Assembly: GCA_013202935.1 (NCBI GenBank)
Contig: JABMRG010000114.1
Span: forward strand, 1 to 12,071
Direction: 5' to 3'
Origin: Candidatus Omnitrophota bacterium
Lineage (GTDB): Bacteria; Omnitrophota; Gorgyraeia; JABMRG01
Length of the DNA stretch: 12,071 nucleotides
The notes under the pieces are model-generated. The model saw only the letters and a program-made list of their open reading frames with translations, was not told the origin of the DNA and did no database searches. A program made the position numbers and the translations under genes. Below, one piece after another: positions 6,795 through 12,071 of this stretch (position 1 is its first letter; each line of letters opens with the position of its first letter).

Positions 6795-7508
6795 ATGTAT
6801 AAAGAGAAGAAGATACTAGCAATAATCCCTGCACGTGGTGGAAGCAAAGGCATTCCTCATAAGAATATTAAAAAAATAGCAGGTAAGCCATTGATCTTCT
6901 GGACAATAGAAGAGGCTAAAAGGTGTGCCTCTCTGGATAAGATTATTGTCAGCACAGATGATAATAAAATTGCAGATATTTCAAGAGGTTATGGTATAGA
7001 AGTTCCGTTTTTAAGGCCAAAGGCCCTCTCGAGGGATAGTTCGTCTTCAGTCGATCTTGTCTTGCATGCTATCAGATACTTTGAATCTAAGGGTGATAAG
7101 TTTGATATATTTGTTCTACTCCAGCCCACGTCTCCGCTAAGGATGCATTATGATATAGGAGGAGCCTTAGAGACACTCTTTCGTAAAAAAGCATCTGGTG
7201 TAGTCTCACTTAGCGAAGTCAAGTCTCATGTGTTATTGTCAAATAAGCTGCCAAAGAACGGATGCATGAAGGATTTTCCACCTGCGCATACGGGATACAA
7301 GCCAAGGCAGAACCTTCCTAAGGTATACGGGCCTAACGGGGCTATATATCTTGGATTTGTAGGTTATATAAAAAAGCATAAGAAATTTTATGGATCAAAG
7401 ACCTTTGCATATTTAATGGACAGAGGAAGGTCAGTAGATATAGATGATATATTAGATTTTAAACTGGCAGAGGCGTTATTGAATGAAAGAAAAAAGCCCA
7501 ACCGATAA
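6795..7508 (+). CDS. neuA: NeuA/LegF-family CMP-nonulosonic acid synthetase
   Basis: A 237-residue cytidylyltransferase that activates the nine-carbon acid with CTP to the CMP-sugar used by transferases. The signatures are clear: IPARGGSKGIPHKNI at residues 11-25, IVSTDD, LLQPTSPLR at 111-119, the YGPNGAIYL strand, and the VDIDD metal-binding motif near the C-terminus. Length is normal for a single-domain bacterial NeuA or LegF with no extra esterase domain. It starts at ATG 6795, 19 bases after the previous gene, with a purine-rich AGGCGG upstream. Its last 26 bases overlap the flippase gene. Neu5Ac, legionaminic and pseudaminic versions share most motifs; the locus context favours a legionaminic-type substrate. 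Confidence 0.93.
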   Translation: MYKEKKILAIIPARGGSKGIPHKNIKKIAGKPLIFWTIEEAKRCASLDKIIVSTDDNKIADISRGYGIEVPFLRPKALSRDSSSSVDLVLHAIRYFESKGDKFDIFVLLQPTSPLRMHYDIGGALETLFRKKASGVVSLSEVKSHVLLSNKLPKNGCMKDFPPAHTGYKPRQNLPKVYGPNGAIYLGFVGYIKKHKKFYGSKTFAYLMDRGRSVDIDDILDFKLAEALLNERKKPNR

Positions 7509-8964
7509 AGAACAGATAATAAAGGATACATTCCAGCTTACCTCGGCAAGGTATCTTTCCCAGGGCATAGGCTTTTTCACAGCTATTGCTATGCGCAGGT
7601 TCCTGGGCCCATTCTATATGGGTATATGGAGCCTGTTTAAGGTAATCATCGGTTATGTACCGTATCTATTTTTCGGAGTTGAAAGGGGTGCTGTAAACAA
7701 GATTCCTTTTTATGCCGGTAGTGGCGATAAGCATTCAGAAGAAGAAGTCAAGAATACCAGTTTTAGTGTTATGTTTTTAGTCTCTGCATTAGCCGGGGCC
7801 GGTCTTCTAACAACAGCGCTGATTTTAAGGAACCACCATCCAAAAGAGGTGATTATAGGACTCTGTGCGCTGTCCATATACCTGATACTGAACAGCCTGT
7901 GCACCTTTTACCGGCTTCTCTTAAGGGCTAAACGTAATTTTTCACTATTAAGCAAGGCCACTATCTTTGATGCTGTAATCAATCTGATTCTAATATTCTT
8001 GCTTGTCAGCAGATTTAAGATTTATGGGCTCTATATGGTTCTTATTCTTGTTCTCTTCTTGAATATTATATATATTCATATTCATGCAAGATACAGAGTA
8101 AGATTTGGCATAAAACGCAATAGAGTTTTAAGCCTCATGAGAGTAGGTTTTCCCATAACAGTTGTAGGGCTCTTACAGTGGGTTTTGGGTAGCCTGGACA
8201 GGATAATGATAGCCAAGATGATAGGAATAGCGTCAGTCGGATTCTACAGCATACCTATAATGGTTAAGAGTTATGCAGGGCAGTTATCGGGTTTTGGCAC
8301 AGTTCTTTATCCCCGGCTAATGGAAGCCTATGGCAAGAGCCAAAATTTAGAAGAGATAAAGAAGTATGTAACTGTCCCGACAGCAATTAATGCTTATATT
8401 TTACCAGTGATATTAGGCGTGATATTTTTCATTGTACCTTTGCTGGTGAGAAAGATATTGCCTAAATTTATACCCGGCATTTTAGCCATGCAGATACTTC
8501 TTTTAGAGATCTTCTTTGCTTCATGTTGTGCCCAGGCCTACTATTTTATTATTGCAATGAAGAAACAGGCCAGGGTTATATTTATAGTAATTTCTGCCAT
8601 AATTTTAAATGTCATAGGTAACTACGTACTTATAAAGAAGGGGTATGGTATATACGGTGTAGCTTACGCTACATCATTTGTCACTTTCCTGAATTTTATT
8701 GTGTTACAAACTTATGCCATGAAGCATTTTGCCAAGGCAAAAGAGATCCTATTCTTTCTGGGAAAGATAATCGCGCCGCTTATCTATACACTGATAATAG
8801 CCTTATTCTTAGAAAGCTCTGTTAAGATTCCTAATATGTACATAGAAACCGCAGTAAAGAGCTTTTTGCTTTTGGTAGCCTCGCTGCCCGGCCTTTTATA
8901 TATAAATAGAGAGACAAAAATAATAAACCTGATTTTTAATATGTTAAAGAGACCAAAGTCATGA
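7483..8964 (+). CDS. wzx: Wzx-type oligosaccharide/lipid-linked glycan flippase
   Basis: A 493-residue integral membrane protein of the MOP (MATE/Wzx/MurJ) flippase superfamily. The N-terminus is a short hydrophilic stretch followed by TSARYLSQGIGFFTAIAMRR, the typical first helix of the polysaccharide-exporter family. About a dozen or more hydrophobic segments follow across the whole length, with basic residues between them, and a charged tail. A conserved-looking GLLQWVLGSLDRIMIAKM segment near residues 226-243 is typical of the second half of helix 7 regions in Wzx. The likely job is to flip undecaprenyl-linked repeat units carrying the sugar across the inner membrane. No Wzy polymerase or ABC transporter is present in the window. 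The start at 7483 overlaps neuA by 26 bases, with AGAGGCG about eight bases upstream. Confidence 0.85.
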   Translation: MKEKSPTDKEQIIKDTFQLTSARYLSQGIGFFTAIAMRRFLGPFYMGIWSLFKVIIGYVPYLFFGVERGAVNKIPFYAGSGDKHSEEEVKNTSFSVMFLVSALAGAGLLTTALILRNHHPKEVIIGLCALSIYLILNSLCTFYRLLLRAKRNFSLLSKATIFDAVINLILIFLLVSRFKIYGLYMVLILVLFLNIIYIHIHARYRVRFGIKRNRVLSLMRVGFPITVVGLLQWVLGSLDRIMIAKMIGIASVGFYSIPIMVKSYAGQLSGFGTVLYPRLMEAYGKSQNLEEIKKYVTVPTAINAYILPVILGVIFFIVPLLVRKILPKFIPGILAMQILLLEIFFASCCAQAYYFIIAMKKQARVIFIVISAIILNVIGNYVLIKKGYGIYGVAYATSFVTFLNFIVLQTYAMKHFAKAKEILFFLGKIIAPLIYTLIIALFLESSVKIPNMYIETAVKSFLLLVASLPGLLYINRETKIINLIFNMLKRPKS

Positions 8965-9986
8965 ATTTTATAAAGAAGCTGGATAGATATATAGCTATAA
9001 GGCTGCAATTATTATTGCCCCTGAAAGATTTAAAGCAGAGGCCGCCGCTTCTGTTTCTGGGCGGTATGACCAGATCCGGAAACCATCTATTACATTCGCT
9101 GCTTGACGGGCATAAGTCCATTTCTTCTATTCCGGATGAGGATTATTTTTTAAGGACAAACGTAAGTTCTATTTTGAATCAGTTCCTGCTCTTTTATTAT
9201 TTGAGATTCGGTACCACTGAGCAAAAAATAGACTTCTTTCTTAAGCAGAACAAGCGTAATAACTGGCAGAGGATATCGAACGAAAGTATAAGAGGTCACC
9301 ATGAAGTGGATTTCGATATTATAGACTATAAGAAGCTGAATATCAGCTTAAGGAACCTGGCTGGTAAACAACATAAGAATATCTGCTGTGTGTATCAGGA
9401 TTATATAGATTGCGTAATAGGCGCTGTCCCCGCTGTTAATAATTTATCAGACAACAATAACAACTGCTGGAGGCTCTATTTTACGGCAAACGCGGATTTT
9501 TTAGTAAGACCTATAATGAGCTGGGATAAGGGGAACAAGGTAATTGTGCCGGTAAGAGATCCCCTGCAGCGGTTTGCCTCCCATAAGGAATGGGAAAAAT
9601 CAGATTTTATCTGCAGCCAGAGGAATCTGTCTGCCTGGAAGGCTGTTCATCGCTCATACAGCCTTTTTAAAAAAAGATATAATAGCAGGATATTATACGT
9701 CGATTATACCAAACTTATAGACAACACTGAGAATGCTATGAGGCGCATATCCAAATTTCTGGGCACGGAATATGACAGCATACTTAGCTATCCGACGGTT
9801 TTAGGAAAACCGATCAGCGGTAATACATCATTTTCCAAAGATCCGGATAAGATAGGGAGAGTCTACAAAGACTCCTTACACAGATATAAGGATATCTTAT
9901 CAAGAAAAGAGAGAGAAATTATTAAAGCAGAATTGGAGCCTCTATATCTAGAGTTTTTAAATGAGAATTGTCAAACCAATGGATAA
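8961..9986 (+). CDS. PAPS-dependent sulfotransferase family protein
   Basis: A 341-residue P-loop sulfotransferase. The 5'-phosphosulfate loop is GGMTRSGNHLLHSLLDGH at about residues 34-51, a variant of the usual G-x-x-R-S-G-T-T motif in which Asn-His replaces Thr-Thr. The 3'-phosphate-binding motif is VIVPVRDPLQRFASHKEW at 194-211, with R199 and S207 in the expected places. Late in the protein, a YKDSLHRYKDILSRKEREII helix resembles the C-terminal end of carbohydrate sulfotransferases. It would transfer sulfate from PAPS to a hydroxyl or amine of the glycan. There is no transmembrane anchor, so it should act in the cytoplasm before flipping. It forms an ATGA overlap with the flippase stop. 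PAPS-synthesis genes are not in the window. The acceptor is unknown. Confidence 0.78.
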   Translation: MNFIKKLDRYIAIRLQLLLPLKDLKQRPPLLFLGGMTRSGNHLLHSLLDGHKSISSIPDEDYFLRTNVSSILNQFLLFYYLRFGTTEQKIDFFLKQNKRNNWQRISNESIRGHHEVDFDIIDYKKLNISLRNLAGKQHKNICCVYQDYIDCVIGAVPAVNNLSDNNNNCWRLYFTANADFLVRPIMSWDKGNKVIVPVRDPLQRFASHKEWEKSDFICSQRNLSAWKAVHRSYSLFKKRYNSRILYVDYTKLIDNTENAMRRISKFLGTEYDSILSYPTVLGKPISGNTSFSKDPDKIGRVYKDSLHRYKDILSRKEREIIKAELEPLYLEFLNENCQTNG

Positions 9987-11322
9987 CAAAAATACTAAAA
10001 AGCATGATATGGTATTCTGGGCACACGGCCACAATGAGACAGAGAGGTATCTGCCTGTCGTAGTAGCCTTAAAAGGCCAGGGGCTTAATATATTATTATT
10101 CTATCAGAACTATGATTTGAGGGATGGCCTGCCTTCTGCACAGTTGAAGATTATCGACAGATACGAGATAGAAGCAATCGACTATTCATATTTTTTAAGA
10201 AAGGACCTGTCCTTGAGGGCAGCTACTCTATTTATCAGCTTATTTAGAGATATTATAAGGGTAGAGTTTTTGTGCAACAAGTTCAGAGGGCTACGGTCGA
10301 AACTGATAAGGCGCAGGATGACTGAAGATTTTATAAAAAAGATGGTTATAAGGCTGAACCCGAAGATCAGCATATTCGACAATATATGCCTGACGGATTA
10401 TACAGACTACCCTTATGGCAGTTACTTTATCAGAAAGGTATCCAGGGACCTGGGTATCAAGACCCTATGCCTCTATCATGGAAACACAGGCCATTTATTA
10501 GAGATCAAGGTTGATGGAAAAAAGCGCCTGGACTTTGAGAAGATTTACGCACCTAATGAGTATGAGAAAAGATATACTCAGGCTATCTGTACTGATGAGA
10601 ACAGGGGGGTTCTTGCCCTGGGTGATCCCCGCTTTGATATAACCTGGAAGAAGGAACTCAAAGATCTTTTTTCCGATGAGATAAAAACCAAGATCGAATC
10701 TATGCAGATCGGCTCCAAAATAAAGATCTTGTATATATGCCCGAATCTTGAACATATCAATATGGAAGATGTGAAGTATAAGAATTTGGATGATATAGCC
10801 CGCCTCTCCAGAGAATTGGGCAATGCGGCTTTATTGGTAAAACCGCATCCAAGGTATAGAAACGAAGCAAAGATAAGAAGGGTCATGAAGAAGAATAAGT
10901 TCAGAGATTTTTTTATACTGGAGGATGAGCCGCTGCTCTGCTATATAGATTACATAGACTTTATGATCTCCGTGACCAGCAGTGCTATTCAGGACGTCTT
11001 GCCCAAGGGGCGCAGTAAGGTCATAATATATGATAATTTTTCAGAAGCCAAAGGCATGACCAATATATTTAAGGATGATTTCTATTACTTTAACAGATAC
11101 GAAAAACTGTTTGATTTTTTGAAGAATAAGATAGCGCCTAAAGGCCTTGCCTTAAGCAGCAAAGATGATGACAGGAATATTTTGGATTTCTGTAAAAGGT
11201 GGGTTAGCGCAGGAAAAGAACTCGATACAGCTATTAGCGATATCACACAAGATATGCTGCAGGAATTGCAGGATATAAAAGGGGGAAGAGATGAATTTAA
11301 AGAAGAAGTTAAGAAAGCCTAA
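9961..11322 (+). CDS. Putative GT-B-fold glycosyltransferase with HP and SS motifs
   Basis: A 453-residue protein that I cannot assign to a named family with confidence. It has no signal peptide or clear membrane span. Features: an N-terminal VFWAHGHNETERYLP stretch, a LYHGNTGHLLE segment in the middle, LGDPRFD at about 220-226, LLVKPHPRYR at 291-300, and a SVTSSAIQDVL segment around 338-348. The order PRFD, then K-P-H-P, then SS near the nucleotide pocket is seen in CDP-glycerol phosphotransferase-like and capsule glycosyltransferases. HP and SS motifs also occur in bacterial sialyl- and polysialyltransferases, but the D/E-D/E-G motif of those enzymes is not evident. In this operon a transferase for the CMP-nonulosonic acid is a reasonable inference. 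The start could be ATG 9961 (26-base overlap with the sulfotransferase) or ATG 9979 (8-base overlap); neither has a strong ribosome site. Confidence 0.6.
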   Translation: MRIVKPMDNKNTKKHDMVFWAHGHNETERYLPVVVALKGQGLNILLFYQNYDLRDGLPSAQLKIIDRYEIEAIDYSYFLRKDLSLRAATLFISLFRDIIRVEFLCNKFRGLRSKLIRRRMTEDFIKKMVIRLNPKISIFDNICLTDYTDYPYGSYFIRKVSRDLGIKTLCLYHGNTGHLLEIKVDGKKRLDFEKIYAPNEYEKRYTQAICTDENRGVLALGDPRFDITWKKELKDLFSDEIKTKIESMQIGSKIKILYICPNLEHINMEDVKYKNLDDIARLSRELGNAALLVKPHPRYRNEAKIRRVMKKNKFRDFFILEDEPLLCYIDYIDFMISVTSSAIQDVLPKGRSKVIIYDNFSEAKGMTNIFKDDFYYFNRYEKLFDFLKNKIAPKGLALSSKDDDRNILDFCKRWVSAGKELDTAISDITQDMLQELQDIKGGRDEFKEEVKKA

Positions 11323-12049
11323 AGCGACCATCGGTTCATGGATAACTCTGCCTGATTGTTCTGTGGCAGAGATTATGGCAAAGCAGGGGTTTGACTGGCT
11401 TGTTATAGATATGGAACACAGCGCGATAGAGATTTCGCAGGCCCAGGAGCTGATCAGGGTGATAGAGCTATCTGGTTGCGTACCGCTGGTAAGGGTTGGT
11501 GAGAATAATCCTAACCTGATAAAACGCATTATGGACGCAGGGGCCCACGGCGTCGTAGTCCCTATGGTAAATACCGCAGAAGACGCGAGAAAAGCTGTTG
11601 ATGCTGTTAAGTATCCGCCTAAAGGAAAACGCGGCGTAGGCCTGGCCAGGGCACAAGGGTATGGCTTGAGTTTTGAGAAATATAAGAGATGGGTTAATAC
11701 CAACAGTATAGTAGTAGTCCAGATAGAGGATATCGAGGCAATATCGAATCTTGAGGAGATACTGAAGGTTCAGGGTGTGGATGCAAGTATTATCGGCCCT
11801 TATGATCTGTCCGCTTCCCTGGGGTATCCGGGTGAGTTTGGAAAGAGCAAGATGAAAGCCGCGATAAAGAGATATCAGAGAACATGCAAGAAGATGAAAA
11901 AACCCTCAGGCATTCATGTGATACCGCCTGACGCAAAGAAGTTAAGCGAAAGAAAAAAGGAAGGCTATCAGTTCATAGCATTCAGCCTGGATACACTCTT
12001 TTTTGGAGAGAAACTGAAGCAGGAACTGAAGGGTATAGGTAAAGCATGA
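11291..12049 (+). CDS. HpcH/HpaI-family class II aldolase
   Basis: A 252-residue TIM-barrel aldolase that would make or split 2-keto-3-deoxy acids using pyruvate as nucleophile or product. Key residues line up with E. coli HpaI: H43 (IDMEHSA) for H45, R68 (PLVRVGENN) for R70, E146 (VQIED) for metal ligand E149, and D172 (IGPYDLSASLG) for D175. The RGVGLARAQGYG loop is also typical of the HpaI and KDR-aldolase (RhmA/YfaU) branch. Length is normal. It starts inside the previous gene (32-base overlap) behind a GGGGGAAG purine tract, so it is co-translated with the glycan genes. Its place in a nonulosonate locus is not explained by the standard pathway. It might supply or remove a keto-acid intermediate or belong to the next pathway downstream. 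Substrate unknown. Confidence 0.88.
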   Translation: MNLKKKLRKPKATIGSWITLPDCSVAEIMAKQGFDWLVIDMEHSAIEISQAQELIRVIELSGCVPLVRVGENNPNLIKRIMDAGAHGVVVPMVNTAEDARKAVDAVKYPPKGKRGVGLARAQGYGLSFEKYKRWVNTNSIVVVQIEDIEAISNLEEILKVQGVDASIIGPYDLSASLGYPGEFGKSKMKAAIKRYQRTCKKMKKPSGIHVIPPDAKKLSERKKEGYQFIAFSLDTLFFGEKLKQELKGIGKA

Positions 12050-12071
12050 AGTTAAGAATAGAATCAATAAA
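12046..12071 (+). CDS. Start of an unidentified downstream gene (partial)
   Basis: An ATG within an ATGA overlap with the aldolase stop opens a frame that stays open for the remaining 26 bases, reading MKLRIESI. Eight residues are too few to assign a function. The 4-base overlap follows the pattern of earlier junctions and suggests that the operon continues beyond the window. Confidence 0.5.

Noticed and set aside
11152..11703. A 183-residue minus-strand open frame
   Set aside because: It lies opposite two well-supported plus-strand genes, has no recognisable motif, and is best explained by codon bias of the sense strand.

Overview
This 12.1 kb window is one unbroken plus-strand gene run for making and exporting a nonulosonic acid (sialic-acid-like) surface glycan. 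The family mix points to a legionaminic-acid-type sugar rather than plain Neu5Ac. I see the 3' end of one gene, twelve complete genes and the first codons of another. Base composition is AT-leaning, Arg is mostly AGA/AGG and Ile ATA is common. Together with the dense gene packing this suggests an uncultivated bacterium. Omnitrophota or a similar candidate phylum is only a low-confidence guess, because the window holds no phylogenetic marker.

Layout, left to right: a DegT/DnrJ/EryC1 sugar aminotransferase (LegC-like, 3' end only); a NeuD/PglD-type N/O-acyltransferase; a NeuB/LegI condensing synthase; a formyltransferase of the ArnA/Fmt fold; a PIG-L/LmbE zinc deacetylase; a NeuC/LegG hydrolysing 2-epimerase; an N-acetyl-sugar amidotransferase (PseA/LegA/WbpG family); a PtmE-like protein with CBS domains and a sugar-1-phosphate nucleotidyltransferase; a NeuA/LegF CMP-sugar synthetase; a Wzx-type flippase; a PAPS-type sulfotransferase; a GT-B-like putative glycosyltransferase with HP and SS motifs; an HpcH/HpaI-family aldolase; and the start of an unidentified gene.

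Inferred pathway: PtmE makes an NDP- (probably GDP-) amino sugar. Upstream genes outside the window would make the 4-keto sugar, which the aminotransferase and NeuD family acyltransferase convert to a 2,4-diacylamino sugar. NeuC releases and epimerises it, NeuB condenses it with phosphoenolpyruvate, and NeuA activates the product with CMP. The deacetylase, formyltransferase and amidotransferase would tailor the N-acyl groups. The putative glycosyltransferase, flippase and sulfotransferase would assemble, export and sulfate the glycan.

Almost every junction overlaps by 4 to 32 bases or abuts, and the largest gap is 19 bases. There is therefore no room for internal promoters or terminators outside coding sequence, and I recognise none. 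No RNA gene, mobile element, CRISPR array or convincing minus-strand gene is present. The most unusual points are the deacetylase-formyltransferase pair inside a nonulosonate operon, the replacement of the formyltransferase's catalytic Asn by Gly, the sulfotransferase, and the aldolase coupled to the end of the run.
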